Source: Combretum micranthum (lineage: Eukaryota > Streptophyta > Magnoliopsida > Myrtales > Combretaceae). From it: a stretch of DNA of 64,000 nt. Below the pieces are notes generated by a model. The model saw only the letters and a list, made by a program, of their open reading frames with translations. It was not told the origin of the DNA and searched no databases. Of this stretch, positions 35,101-49,180 are shown piece after piece (the stretch's first letter is position 1; the number at the start of each line of letters is the position of its first letter). The translations under genes were made by a program, and so were the position numbers. The DNA lies in the NCBI GenBank assembly GCA_024138025.1, contig JAMXBD010001404.1, positions 248,001-312,000 on the forward strand. The letters are read 5' to 3'.

Positions 35101-35791
35101 ATCTTCTTACTCTCAATGTCACACTACTCCACGCTTTTTACAAAACCAACAATTCCTGTCCACAAAATCAGTAATTGCAAGAAGCCCTAGTCTTCATCTT
35201 ATAAATACCTCTCCTCGAATTTTTAAATTACAGAGTTCATTCTAATTCTCACAAACTTTTAAAGAGAAGTATGTTAAATCGATAACTCCCTTAATGTATT
35301 TCCTTATAATTCTCAATTTAGGTTGACAATAACATAATGTTAAATGAGCTTCACTAGAGAAGCTCCTTGCGATATATAGTTTCTTAGGTCCTATTTTATA
35401 AGTTTACGATCTAACCCTATTACTCAAAAGCCCTTATTGACTTTAAACTCACGAAAATATGAAATCGAATGGTCATATCAAATAATAAGTTTACTTACTA
35501 CATCATATCGATTTCATACTTTCTATTGTCTATGATCATATTTCGTATCATATCATATGAAAAGCTTAACATGTCGATTCATAAATTATGCAGCTAAAAC
35601 TTAAAAGACCTTGAAACGGTAGAAGTGTAAGAATTTGCATTGAACGTAAACAATGAAGCATCAAGACTTTGTGTAGTGCGAATACATAACTTTTACTCAT
35701 TGACTTCAACTTACATGAAAGAGGAAAAGTTATTAATACAGCTGCAATTGCTGAAATGACACAAAAAAAAAAAAATGGATGGCTGGTAAAA
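32144..35791. other. AT-rich intergenic region with transposon termini
   Basis: No gene was seen over 3.6 kb. It contains a Helitron-type 3' end at 33053-33085. A stretch at about 34480-34597 ends in GCAAATTTCTTGTAG, resembling a CACTA-type terminus (reverse complement CTACAAGAAATTTGC) without a provable partner. A TATA-like TATAAATACC lies near 35201. The ProT stop codon region begins at 35792. Confidence 0.5.
33053..33085 (-). mobile_element. Helitron-like 3' terminus
   Basis: Read on the minus strand, a GC-rich hairpin (33066-33085, GCAC...GTGC, one bulge) is followed by a short spacer and CTAGT at 33053-33057, then an A/T-rich junction. This is the Helitron 3' signature. The 5' end was not located; the element would extend to the right. 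Confidence 0.5.
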
Positions 35792-38700
35792 TTAATCTAA
35801 ATTAGCAAAGAGATGATAGTTTTTTGAATCTATGACAATAAGCCTCATGGCTGAAACCGCTGCAGCGATAGCTAGTAATCCAAAGAAACAAACATTTAGC
35901 CAATGCCATGATTTCTGTAGAAGGCTCATCGCGTTCCCCTTTGCAGCCAAGTACATGTGGTTTCCTAAAATGAATGTTATAGGGAACGCACAAACCGCTG
36001 CCGTGAGACTCTCAAAATCACCCAAGAATGGTAGCATGGCTGCCATAAAGGTGTTGATAGAGTAAGCCACCGCGGAAGAGAACCCTAGCTAGTAGGTTCT
36101 TTAGTTTCAAAGAGCTCCCCACAATGCCAAACCGAGTATCCATGTATTCGTACATGGACTAGCATATATCTGCATATTTCAATAATAGTTCAGGAGTTAG
36201 AACCTATGAAGTGACAATTTAATAAACAGGATGCAAAGAAAGTATAAACAGTTGAAATCCTGATCTCCTGACTCTAATATTATGTTATGTTTAGTAGTAT
36301 TAACCATCTTATACTATGTTGCCTTAATATTTATCCTTAAATACTACGCACTATAGGTGTGCAACAGAGTGTAGATATAATCTTAATCATAGCGTGAAGA
36401 TGATTACATGTACAGAAATGACTGTCTGTAGAAAGGCGGATATGTTGGCTAATGTCTTCAACCATACTGGACCATTGACACTGTTTACTAAGTAGGTCTT
36501 CACAGAGGACCCATACGCCCAATAACCAATAAATGTAATGATGAACATTGGAAGATCTCCAAGTGTAAATTGCATGTAGAGAGCCTTCAACATATTTGGG
36601 ATGGACGGTTCTTTCACTGTCGCCTGTCAATATTGCAAATAGTTTAGGAATGATACATAAAGAATGAGAAATTTAAACACTATATTGTAAGCTAAGCAAT
36701 CTTCTACAAGTTCGAAGATAGCTTGGTCATTGTCAAGGAATTATTAAAATTTTATTTGTCCAATATCCTTTAGATGACATTCAAGTGATGTAGGAACGAG
36801 GTTCGATTCTACCAGTGTGTAAGGATCCCCCGTCTACATACATAAGTGTGATTGATGGATTTTCATAAGCTTTACTCCAGTAAGTAAAGAAAGAGAAGGG
36901 ACAGTGAGTTCTAGGGATAATTATGCACCTGTATCTCTGGAAGCATCCCGGTATTGTATGCAAAAAACATATTTGCAGTAGCTCCAATCGTTGTAAATAC
37001 CCTGGTTGCTCCTGAGTATGGGATAGTATAATCCCTGGGAGGAGAATTGATTCCTAAAGCACCAATATTATTAATATTTTGAAACTTTTTGAAAAAATAG
37101 AGATTAAAATTCCTAGGAAGAATTTGTTGGTTATAGAATTTATCATCGAACATCAAATTTAAAGCAAAACAAGTCTATGGTTTCAATAAAAAACAACCAT
37201 GAAAAATGCTCATTTGACCATCAAGATATTCTAAACAAAAATATAAACTACGTGAATGCCTAAATCCTAATGTGAAGTATATAAGGGATAAAGCTGACAC
37301 GTACATGACCAAAAAGATCAAGAAATTGAATCAAGCCAATAGGAACATTTACCATCTTTAATAGACAAAGCAACAACTATGACGATAAAAATGAGACTGA
37401 AAAGCATTGAAATTGCCAACCAAACCCTCAAAGCTGACAAGTGAGGGATCGTAATGGCAAACAATGCACATGCAAGCCCAGTTATGGCAATGAAGTAAGG
37501 GAGCTTCATAACATGGTCATCCCGGAAGAGAACATAGTAGCCTGCAATGAGTCATGAAAAAGAAAATTCGTGAAATTGCATGTGTGTAACCACAATAGAG
37601 TATGTCATGAAAGAAACATTTTCACAAGAGATTCCTTCTCATTGAGTCATCGATTTATCAATAGTGCCACGATAAAAGATAAGTGATATCTTCAAATTGA
37701 TCTTTTACCTTTAAAGCCTCACCAGCCAAAATGATAAAGCCGATGTTAATCATGAAAAGATTGGTATACTGCAATACCCATGTAAAATAATACCCTTTCT
37801 TACCTGTAAAACCAACCACAGAGTTAGCACACTTACATACTTTACGAAATTTGTCATTCTCAATCGATAAGCAAAATCGCATACCATATATATGTCCTGC
37901 AAGGTTTCTGTATCTGATATGCCTCTTGCCACCAAACTCATGAAGTTTTGCAATAAGCATATTCGCATACAATGAAATTCCCGAAGCAAGTACTAAACCA
38001 GCTACTCCACCAACCCAACCTAGAGGAAGCATGATGGTACCGGGATAACCCAGCACGAATACACTGTTTATCCCAGTGGTCAGCACAAAGCAAGCTTGAA
38101 GCCATGAATCTACAAAATTTTTGAAGGAATTTCAATTAGCTGCATGAAAGTCTAGCTTTGCTGGAGAAATCCCAACATCCTACCATATGCAAATACGATT
38201 AAGAAGAAAAGTTTATACGGAATTCACTCTTGCTGCCTTAGAACCGTAATCTAATTAGTCGGTACGTTCTCATAAGCATTCAATAAATCTCATCCAGCAT
38301 ATTCATAAATGACATCAAGATGGAGATAATAAAAAATCAATTTGGTTCCTCATACAAGCGAAGTTCGAGAATATCCGATGAAATACAAAGATACAACAAT
38401 TAAGAATCAATAGAGCTATCAACTAAATCCTCATCCTGTATGAATACAAATGTTTTTTTTTATTATTTTTCAAATAGATATAAATAAAATAAAAAATAAA
38501 TATATTTACTGTAAATAATAATTAAGACATGAACACAACCAGACATGATTACAAATAAAAATTAAATAATCTAAACAGTCAAAAATAATTAAAAACAATA
38601 TTATTTTAAACGTAACAATACTCAATTTTTGGCCAAAAGAAAAAGAAAAATAGCCAATTTACGGTTCCAATTATTTTATAAGTAAACAATCCACAAAAAA

Positions 38701-38970
38701 ATGTACCAATCATATTCATCCAACCAAAACGCAGTATCCTAATCACGTGATGGAACAGGTTCGATTCTCCATCAACATAATTTAACCTTTTCCCCAAACG
38801 AAAACTCTTGCAAGCCATATTCCCATCCCACTACATTGGTCGAATATATGGATCCTGTTTCACTATATCATCCTTACCTCGACTAACAAATGGGCGGATT
38901 CAGGAACTTCAACGTTGTCAGAGCCGCGTTCTTCATCACCCACCTTACGGGGACGCAACTCGCCCTCCAT
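35792..38970 (-). pseudogene. ProT: ProT-type proline/betaine/GABA transporter (AAAP family), seven exons, frameshifted
   Basis: Known family role: proton-coupled uptake of proline, glycine betaine and GABA at the plasma membrane by an 11-helix AAAP carrier. Exons 5' to 3': 38878-38970, 37885-38109, 37709-37803, 37353-37541, 36929-37053, 36408-36623, 35792-36169, all with GT-AG borders. The sum (1321 nt) fits a ~440-residue ProT. Diagnostic blocks are [107 protein letters not shown] and the C-terminus [16 protein letters not shown]. The start chosen is ATG at 38968-38970 (MEGELRPRK), because the upstream frame lacks an ATG. One base is missing at the exon 1/2 join, at the start of exon 4 and near 36152; one is extra near 36067. 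It is therefore probably a pseudogene, unless these are sequence errors. Confidence 0.9.
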
Positions 38971-39371
38971 GATTAAAATTTCTTCGTCTTGGTGATGATA
39001 ATTTCTGATCTGCTCCTCCTCCTCGCTTCCTCTATTCTCTCCACCAGCTCCTCTTATTACCAAGAGAGGCTCTTCTTCTTCTTCTCCTTCTTCCCGTCCA
39101 AAACAACAATACTGGTTGTTAAGATGCAGAGGAATCTGTGGAATTCCCTTCGTTTGGGTGGCGCATAAATATATAAATAAATGTTTTCTCTCTCTCTCCG
39201 CTTTTCCTTTTTTTCTCCCTCTCTCTTCCCTTTTCCTTTTTTTTCTCTCTCTCCCACTTTTGTTTGTGCAATATTCGGAGCGAGATGGAATTATATGAAT
39301 ATGGGATACCTGACTGACCGAGTGTATTGTTGTCAGAGGGAAAAGCGTACTTCCAATAACAAGATGACATG
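38971..39371 (-). promoter_or_regulatory. 5' untranslated region and promoter of the ProT gene
   Basis: A TATA-like TTTATATATTTATG on the minus strand lies at about 39164-39177, roughly 200 bp upstream of the ATG. Upstream of it is a CT-rich plus-strand tract (39183-39258), i.e. GA-rich on the gene's strand. Helitron-like sequence begins about 400 bp from the ATG, so the distal promoter is transposon-derived. Transcription start not determined. Confidence 0.45.
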
Positions 39372-42300
39372 AGACTTACATGAGACTGCGGAATTCCAGC
39401 AATGTTATATGTGACGTGTTTCTTTGCATATCTTCTCACGAGATCGGTTTGTTAGTTATAATTATCTCATTTTAATATTTAATATATCATATTTTTTATT
39501 TTAAAGCAAATACTATCACTAATTGGACTCTATAATTATATTTTATTATATAAATTAATTTTAAATATTTTTTTATTGTTCCTTCTCATGAATTTTAAAA
39601 CTTTGATTACCAATTTCTTAAATTTAATTGCCACTTTCTCAAATCCAGAAAGACTACTTTTGTATATCTTTTTCTCTTTTTCAACATTTCTTCAAGAGTT
39701 TGTCTTCGCAAAACCATTTTCCAACCTCTTATTATAAAAAAAATACTACTGGATTAATATTTATTTCTTTAACTGCCCAATCACATTCATTTGTCATGTT
39801 TAATTTTGGTAACTTTGCATTTTCTAACTTTTGATATTTACAACCGTCAAAAGTAACTTAAATGCCATTTTCATGTTTATTAACCCTGCTCCACAAGCAA
39901 GCTTGGATACTATCTAAGTGTAACGAAGATTGAAGATGACGTAGTATATTAGATGAAAGATTTATTATATTATGTTGAGATTTCTGTTTGATTGATTTAA
40001 TATGTAAAATCTCAATTTGTTAGGAAAAAAAAAACAGTGCAAAAAGAAAATTCTTCAATCCAATGTATATTTTCTTTTAAGAAATGTCATTATTAATTAC
40101 AACTTGGCTTATATTTTAATTGGTTAAGAGAGGAAATTTAATTTTATCAATATGACTTTAGGAGGATTTTCTGTATGTTGTTTTCTTTCCATTACTTTTA
40201 ATTTCTTCTCTATATCATTTTGTAATTGAATTATTATCAATCAAAGATTTTTTATTACAATTTGACTTATATTTTAATTGGTTAAGAGAGGAAATTCAAT
40301 TCTATTGATATGATTTTAGGAGTATTATCTATTATCATTATCATCAAGTTCTATATATGATTTTCTTTCCATTACTTTTAATTACTTCTCTATATTATTT
40401 TGTGGTTGAATTATTATCAATCAAAGATGATGATCTTTCAAATTTATTCATATCTAAGTAATAAAATTATACTTCATATCAATCTTCTCATAAGAGAATT
40501 ATAGACGGGTAATCTATTAATATTAAACGAATACTGATTTATTGGTGTTAAAAAATTATACACCAAAGTATGATAGTTATCTCTCTCTTTCTCCCTTTCA
40601 TCTCTACTTTCTCTTTTGCATTTTTATTTTCTCTAAAAATAACTACTCCCCCTTTTCTTTTTTCTTTTTTTTTTTCGCATATACAGTGCGAGTGCATCAT
40701 ACTTTAGTTTTTTCTTAATAGAATACTAGTGGATGTTGCACCCACATTGTGTGTGCAAAATTAATAATATACATGAAAAATCTTAAATTTTTTCATCGTG
40801 AAATAATAATTTTCAACTATAAATTTCCTTTCTTTTAGATTTTAAATTTAATGTTATTAATTTTCTTATTTCACAATAAAATGCAAATTTTTAAAGTGAA
40901 AAGATAAGGAAAGTAGTTATGATTTGAATAAAGAGATTAGGAGGAGTAGTTTATATCTTGATAAAGAAGTTACTAAATTACATATAAATAATAAAAAAAT
41001 TTAAAAGTCTAAAGACACAAAGGAACCTGCTTTGACTTTAATGATATAGACAAGACTTACATGAAATTACTCAATTCCCAGCAATGTTATATGTCATGTG
41101 TTCCAATACATATCTTCCCACAAGATCGACTCGTATCCATATCTAGTTATAATTATCTCATTTTAATATTCAATATATCATATCTCTTGTTATAAAGTGA
41201 ATACTACCACTAATTAGACTCCATAATTACATCTTATTTTATAAATTATTGTTAAATATTTTTTAACTATTACCTCTTATGAATTTTAGTACTTTAACTG
41301 CCGCTTTCTCCAATTTAATCGCGTCATTCTCAAATCCAAAAAACTGGCTTGTATATCTTTTCCTCCTTTTCGACTTTCTTTAGGAGTTTGTCGTTTTCCA
41401 ACCTTTATTATAAGCAAATATTGCTGGGTTAATATTTAACTGTCTAATCATATTCATCTGTCACATTTAATTTGGTAACTATCTGAGCATTTTCTAACTT
41501 TTGATATTTATAACCGTCAAAAGTAACTTAAACATCATTTTCATGTGTTTATTAATCCTGCTCCACAAGCAAGTTTGGATGCTATCTAAGGGTAATGAAG
41601 GTTGAAGATGACATAGTATATTAGATGAAAGATTTATTATATTATGTTGAGGTTTTGTTTGATTGATTTGGTATGTAAAATCTCAATTTGTTGGAAGGAA
41701 AAAACAGTAAAAAGAAAATTCTTCAATCCAATTTATATTTGTCTTTTAAGAAATGCCATTGTTGATTACAACTTGACTTACATTTTAATCGGTTAAGAGA
41801 GGAAATGCAATTTTATCGATATGATTTTAGGAGGATTTTCGATGTGTGGTTTTCTTTCCATCACTTTCAATTATTTCTCTATATTTTTTGTGATTGAATT
41901 ATTATCAATCTAAGATTGTTGATTATAATTTAGCTTATATTTCAATTGGTTAAGAAAGGAAATTCTATTTTATCGATATGACTTTAGAGGATTATCTATT
42001 ATCGTTATCATCAAGTTCTATGTGTGGTTTTTTTTCCATTACTTTTAATTACTTCTATATTATTTTGTGGTTAAATTATTATCAATCAAAGATTATGATC
42101 TTTCAAATTTATTCATATCCAAGCAATAAAATTATACCTCATATCAATCTTCTCATAAGGAAATTATAGACTGTTAATTTTTTTTTTTTTTTTATAGAAT
42201 ACTAGTGGATGCTGCATCCACGTTGCATGTGCAACATTAATAGTATAAAAAAAAATCTTAAATTTTTTATCGTGAAATATTAATTTTCAATTGTAAATTT

Positions 42301-45300
42301 CTTTTTTTTTAAATTTTCAATTTAATGTTATTAATTTTCTTATTTCACAATAAAATGCAAATTTTTAACAGTGAAAAGATAAGGACAGTAGTTATGGTTT
42401 GAAAAGATATTAGGAAGGAGTAGTTTATATTTGAAAAAGAAGTTTTAAAACCAAAAGGAAAAGCACCTGCTTTGGCTTTAATATATATAGACATGACTTA
42501 CATGAGACTGCTCAATTCCAGCAATGTTATATGTCAAGTGTTTTTCGCATGTCATCCAATGAGATATCATATCCATATCTAGTTATAGTTATTTCATTTT
42601 AATATTTAATATACCATATTTTATAAAGCAAACACTGCAACTAATTGGACTCCATATTTACATCTTATTTTATAAATTATTTTTAAATTTTTTTTATTGT
42701 TCCATCTCATGAATTTTAGAACTTTAACTACCAATTTCTCTAATTTAATTGCCACTTTCTCAAATATAGAAAAACTACCTTTGTATATCGTTTTCCTCCT
42801 TTTCAACATTCCTTCAGCAGTTTATCTTTGCAAAACCATTTTCTAACCTCTTATTATAAAGCAAATACTGCTAGGTTAATATTATTTTTTTAACTACCTA
42901 ATCACATTCATTTGTCATGTTTAATTTTGGTAACTGCATGTGCGTCTTCTAACTTTTGATATTTATAACCATAAAAAAATTTAAACGCCATTTTCATGTG
43001 TTTATTCCTTCTCCACAAGCAAGTTTGGATGCTATCTAGCGGGTAACGAAGGTTGAAGATGACATAGTATATTAGATCAAAGATTTATTATATTACGTTG
43101 AGGTTTCTGTTTGATTGATTTGGTATGTAAAATCTCAATTTGTTGGGGAAAAAAACAGTGAAAAAAGAAAATTCTTCAATCCAATGTATCTTTGTCTTTT
43201 AAGAAATGCCATTGTTGATTACAACTTGGCTTATATTTTAATTGGTTAAGAGAGGAAATTCAATTTTACCAATGTGATTTTAGGAGGATTTTCTATATGT
43301 GGTTTTCTTTCCATTACTTTTAATTATTTCTCTATATTATTTTGTGATTGAATTATTATCAATTAAAGATTGTTGATTGCAATTTGGCTTATATTTTAAT
43401 TGGCTAAGAGAGGAAATTCAATTTTATGATATGATTTTAGAGGATTATCTATTATCGTTATCATCAAGTTCTGTGTGTTTCTTTCCATTACTTTTAATTA
43501 TTTCTCTACATTATTTGTGGTTGAATTATTATCAATCAAAGATTGATCAAATTTTCCATATCTAAGTAATAAAAATTACTTCATATCAATTTCTCATAAG
43601 GAAAGTTAACTTTTTCTTATATTACTAGAGTGTTGTACTTGCGTTGCATGTACAAAATTAATATATACACGAAAAATCTTAATTTATTTTATTGTGAATA
43701 TTAATTTTCAACTGTAAAATTCTTTTTTTTTACATTTTAAATTTAGTGTTATTAATTTTCTTATTTCACAATAAAATGCAAAATTTTAAAAATGAAAAGA
43801 TAAGGAAAGTAGTTATGGTTTGAAAAAAGATTAGGAGGGAGTAGTTTATATTTTGAAAAAGAAGTTATAAAACCAAAAAGAAAAGTACCTACTTTGGCTT
43901 TAATAATATAGACATGACTTACATAAGACTGCTCAATTCCTAGCAGTGTTATATGTTATGTGTTCCTTCACATATCTTCTCACGAGATCGGCTTGTATCC
44001 ATATCTAGTTATAATTATCTCATTTAAATATTTAATATATCATATCTCTTATTATAAAGCAAATGCGCTGCATTAATTGGTCTCCATATTTACAACTTAT
44101 ATTATAAATTATTTTTAAATATTTTTTTTATTGTTCCTTCTCATGAATTTTAGAACTTTAACTACCAATTTCTCAAATTTAATTCCGACTTTCTCAAATC
44201 CAGAAAAATTGCCTTTGCATATCTTTTTCCTCCTTTTCAACATTCCTTCAAGAGTTTATCTTTGCAAAACCATTTTCCAACCTCTTATTATAAAGCAAAT
44301 ATTGCTGGGTTAATATTTATTTCTTTAACTGTCCAATCATATTCATCTGTCACATTTAATTTTGGAAACTATTTGAGCATTTTCTAACTTTTGATATTTA
44401 TAACCTCAAAAGTAACTTAAACATCATTTTCATGTGTTTAATTCCTGCTCCACAAGCAAGTTTGGATGCTATCTAATGGGTAACGAAGGTTAAAGATGAC
44501 ATAGTATATTAGATGAAAGATTTATTATATTATGTTGAGGTTTTGTTTGATTGATTTGGTATGTAAAATCTCAATTTGTTGGAAGGAAAAAACAGTGCAA
44601 AAAGAAAATTCTTCAATCCAATTTATATTTGTCTTTTAAGAAATGTCATTGTTGATTACAACTTGACTTATATTTTAATCGGTTAAGAGAGGACATGCAA
44701 TTTTATCGATATGATTCAAGGAGGATTTTCGATGTGTGGTTTTCTTTCCATCACTTTCAATTATTTCTCTCTATTATTTTGTGATTGAATTATTATCAAT
44801 CAAAGATTGTTGATTACAATTTGGCTTATATTTTAATTGGTTAAGAGAGGAAATTCAATTTTATCGATATGATTTTAAAGGATTATCTATTATTGTTATC
44901 ATCAAGTTCTATGTGTGGTTTTTTTTTTTCCATCACTTTTAGTCACTTCTCTATATTATTTTGTGATTGAATTATTATCAATCAAAGATTATGATATTTC
45001 AAATTTATTCATATCCAAGTAATAAAATTATACCTCATATCAATCTTCTCTTCTCATAAGGAAATTATAGACTGTTAATTTTTTTTTGATAAAATACTAG
45101 TAGATGATGCATCCGTTGCGTGTGCAAAATTAATAGTATACATAAAAAATCTTAAATTGTTTTATCGTGAAATAATTTTCAACTATAAATTTCTTTTTTT
45201 AGATTTTCAATTTAATGTTATTAATTTTCTTATTTCATAATAAAATGAAAATTTTTAAAAGTAAAAAGATAAGGAAAGTAGTTATGGTTTGAAAAGAGAT

Positions 45301-46825
45301 TAGGAAGGAGTAGTTTATATTTTGAAAAAGAATTTTTAAAACCAAAAAGAAAAGCACCTGATTTGGCTTTAATAATATGGACATGACTTACATGAGACTG
45401 CTCAATTCCCAGCAATGTTATATGTCAAGTGTTCCTTCGCATATCTTCCCACGAGATCGGCTCGTATCCATATCTAATTATAATTATTTCATTTTAATAT
45501 TTAATATACCATATCTCTTATTATAAAGCAAACACTACAACTAATTGGACTCCATATTTACATCTTATTTTATAAATTATTTTTAAATATTTTTTATTGT
45601 TCCTTCTCATGAATTTTAAAACTTTAACTACCAATTTCTCTAATTTAATTGCCACTTTCTCAAATCCAGAAAAACTACCTTTGTATGTCTTTTTCCTCCT
45701 TTTCAACATTCCTTCAAGATTTTATTTTTGCAAAACCATTTTCCAACCTCTTATTATAAAGCAAATATTGTTGGGTTAATATTTATTTTTTTAACTGCCC
45801 AATCACATTCATTTGTCACGTTTAATTTTGGTAACTGCTTGTGCATCTTCTAACTTTTGATATTTATAACAATCAAAAGTAACTTAAACGCCATTTTCAT
45901 GTGTTCATTAATCCTTCTCCGCAAACAAGTTTGGATGCTATCTAGCGGGTAACGAAGGTTGAAGATGACATAGTATATTAGATCAAAGATTTATTATATC
46001 ATGTTGAGGTTTCTGTTTGATTGATTTGGTATATAAAATTTCAATTTGTTGGGGAAAAAACAGTGCAAAAAGAAAATTCTTCAATCCAATGTATACTTGT
46101 CTTTTAAGGAATACCATTGTTGATTATAACTTGGCTTATATTTTAATTGGTTAAGAGAGGAAATTCAATTTTACCAATGTGATTTTAGGAGGATTTTCTG
46201 TGTGGTTTTCTTTCCATTACTTTTAATTATTTCTCTATATTATTTTGTGATCGAATTATTATCAATCAAAGATTGTTGATTACAATTTGGCTTATATTTT
46301 AATTGGCTAAGAGAGGAAATTCAATTTTATGATATGATTTTAGAGGATTATCTATTATCGTTATCATCAAGTTCTATGTGTGGTTTTCTTTCCATTACTT
46401 TTAATTATTTCTCTCCATTATTTTGTGGTTGAATTATTATCAATCGAAGATTATGATCTTTCAAATTTGTCCATATCTAAGTAATAAAATTATACTTCAT
46501 ATCAATTTTCTCATAAGGAAACCATAGATGGTTAATTTTTTCTTAATATAATACTAGCAAATATTGTACTTGCGTTGCATGTACAAAATTAATAATATAC
46601 ACGAAAAATCTTAAATTTTTTTTATCGTGTAATATCAATTTTCAACTGTGAATTTCTTTTTTTAGATTTTAAATTTAATTTTACTAGTTTTCTTTTTTTC
46701 ACAATGAAATGCAAATTTTTAATAGTGAAAAGATAAGGAAAGTAGTTATGGTTTGAAAAAAAGATTAGGACGGAGTATTTTATATTTGAAAAAGAAGTTA
46801 TAAAACCAAAAAGAAAAGCGCCTAC
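39372..46825 (-). repeat. tandem array of Helitron-like ~1.45-kb units (units 1-6)
   Basis: Units start at 40725, 42201, 43624, 45096 and 46553 (spacing 1476, 1423, 1472, 1457). A left-truncated unit 1 covers 39372-40724, and unit 6 is cut at 46825 by element C. Each junction shows ACTAG on the plus strand followed by a short spacer and a hairpin (for example 40738-40756, GCACCCAC.../GTGTGTGC). On the minus strand this is the Helitron 3' signature, hairpin then CTAGT. The other end of units reads TCTATAATTTCC on the minus strand, a TC start. Inside each unit a ~165-bp block with TTATATTTTAATTGGTTAAG is duplicated. No helicase gene, so non-autonomous. Confidence 0.75.
40565..40705. repeat. small inverted-repeat insert in unit 1
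   Basis: AAAGTATGAT (40565-40574) and ATCATACTTT (40696-40705) are exact inverted repeats around a pyrimidine-rich stretch absent from the other units. It is a possible MITE remnant; no clear target duplication was found. Confidence 0.45.
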
Positions 46826-47260
46826 TGTAGCGACCCTATAAAGGGCTAGCAGGATTATCCTAAATCGCCATATCTCGTATGCACCCACAACATGAATATC
46901 GCCTTATAAGTCAGAATTTATAAGACTCTAATTAATTATCCTCTCATTGTATTATACATATATAAATTTATTATGAAAAGTAATTTATTGAATATAGAAA
47001 CTTCAATAGATCACAAAGACCGCAAAGAATCAGATATCCTACCAAACGACAAGATAAGGTGAACCTAGGTTTATCACAAAATATCAACTAGGTTTAACTT
47101 AAGAAAAAGACTACATTTTATGTTTATTCTCTCAACTAGGTTTAACCTATCAAATTTTCAATCTTCTATCAGGCTTGTACTACTTGATCTTTGTCACCTT
47201 TGCACTCAGATCCTATCTCATCCCTGTATTCAACTTACCTGCAAAAACAAATTGTTGAGG

Positions 47261-47282
47261 AGTCAGCTACAACTAGCTGACT
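47261..47282. repeat. hairpin in element C
   Basis: AGTCAGCT and AGCTGACT are exact inverted repeats with a 6-base loop. Confidence 0.85.
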
Positions 47283-49180
47283 GAAGTATATCCTCGCTCC
47301 ATACTGTTCAAGCAAAAACAAACAAGTTATTAAACAAGCATATATAATGCAGGCAAGCAAATAAACAAATATATATATATATATAGCTAACCGTAGCTAT
47401 ATACCCCACATATCCCTGTTCTCTGGCTAATGTTGATTATCTTTTAGCATCTACTTATCCTGCGGTTGGCATATTATACGTTAATTAGTTATTATTATTT
47501 TATTTTTGTGTGATTCAATATTTCAAATATGAACTATTTATAGTTTCCTTATAAGCTAATCAATCTATTTATTCCATCCTTTGGTCACTTATTATTTAGG
47601 TTGTTATTCCATCTTACATTGTCTCTTATATATATATATATATATATTATATGTCCTCACTTTGCATTTAATAAGTAATCCTTAGACCATTGTGACTTTC
47701 CATCATTTATGGTTTACTTACACGGATTATTCTATCTTTATGATTCAAGTTTCAATTATTAATATTATTATGTATCTTTGTATTTATCACGCTAAAAGTC
47801 CCTAATGATTGTATTATTTATTACTCAGTTTTATTCTATTTGTGTATTTTACATATACAAAACTCCCTATTTCTTAATGTAAAATGGTGTAGCTTTAAAA
47901 ATTACTAGTTCTATATGAAAAGGCTTATTTATTGTAAATACCAATTATTCAATACACCGTATATATCTACTTCGTTTAGCCATTATTATTATTTCTTAAT
48001 ATCTCATTGAAATAAAGGACCACTCTAATATTTCCTTTATTTTCTTATCTTATATTTCATTGATAAATTTATTATATACCATTTATCTAATTTCTTCTTG
48101 TATTTGCCGATAGCCCCTCAGGGGAATATTATAGCCTTTTAAAAATTTTGTTCAAGAAACTATTCTAATATATTACTTGGACATTATTAAGGCATTGACG
48201 CAGTCAAATCAAGGAGTAGAACAAAATTACCCATAATTCTGTCCATCTAAATTCTTGTTTACCTATGATGGTAGTCCTATTAATTGAAAATTTAATGGGG
48301 TTTAGGTGAGTTCCTTCTGTTTTACTAAACACTAACCAAAAGCACCACTAACAGAACCATAATATTTATTTACCAAATTCTATGTTCCCAGTTGACAGTG
48401 AGGCATGAGAGTTAAGAAAATATCGAATATATGTATCTTGCTTTTTCTTTTCTTACGGTTCTACACAACGCAGGACTATGTTAAGTGAACAACTCATCAC
48501 TTATTTCTATGAATATAATAGGAGGGGTAACATTTACCTTCAACAAGTTGAATCATCAAATACGTCTCCCTTTTGCTCTCAAGAAAACCGAACCCTTAAT
48601 AGAAGTCCCATAAGGTGTTTGATTATGTATTGGGATTGGTTATGGTGATATGATCCTCCTTGGTGTAGTTTACGTAGAGAAGTGATAAAGGAGTTTTAAG
48701 GAGTTTCATTCTTTTCTTTTTTAACTTGGCATGTGATGTGATGTTGCAATCGTGTTGAGGTGGTGGTATGGCCAGCAAGTGATGATGTCAAGGGGATGTT
48801 TAGAAGAACAGAACGTAGGAGTCAAGACAAGGAAGTTGGAGCGGCGGATGTTGTAGGTCTAATTGTATTGGGGCAGCATCATGGAGCGGTGGAGAGTAAA
48901 TTTGTTCCGAAACATGGTTCTTTTGGAAGAGGTACGTTGTTGGTGGCCGAAAAGAAAAGGAAAAAAATTAAACACAATAAGAGCTGAATGTAGAATAAGT
49001 CCAAAAGCTAATACGAAAAGTAAAATAAGAAGCGGAGCATGCGAGAATGGTAGAGACTGAAGACAAGAAGGGGTTGTTCATTAAGGGAAAGAAACACGGT
49101 AGCAAACTGGTAAGGAAAAAGTTTAGTGATCGCCCTTGAGAAAGGTAGAAGAATGTATATATATATGTATATGTATATAC

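Noticed and set aside
34920..35290. Possible solo LTR with TATAAATACC
   Set aside because: No convincing TG...CA ends or 5-bp flanks were found by eye.
39119..39439. Lys/Glu-rich minus-strand open frames upstream of the ProT start
   Set aside because: They arise from the GA-rich 5' tract and extend into Helitron sequence; low complexity.
42621..45779. Repeated 60-62-residue open frames on both strands, recurring about every 1.45 kb
   Set aside because: They recur because the Helitron-like unit repeats. Frames on both strands overlap the same AT-rich segment and frameshift between units, so no conserved protein.
48760..49060. 75- and 65-residue open frames with somewhat higher GC
   Set aside because: They overlap in two frames and have no recognisable domain. 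They sit inside element C, and the GC rise matches LTR sequence rather than a gene.
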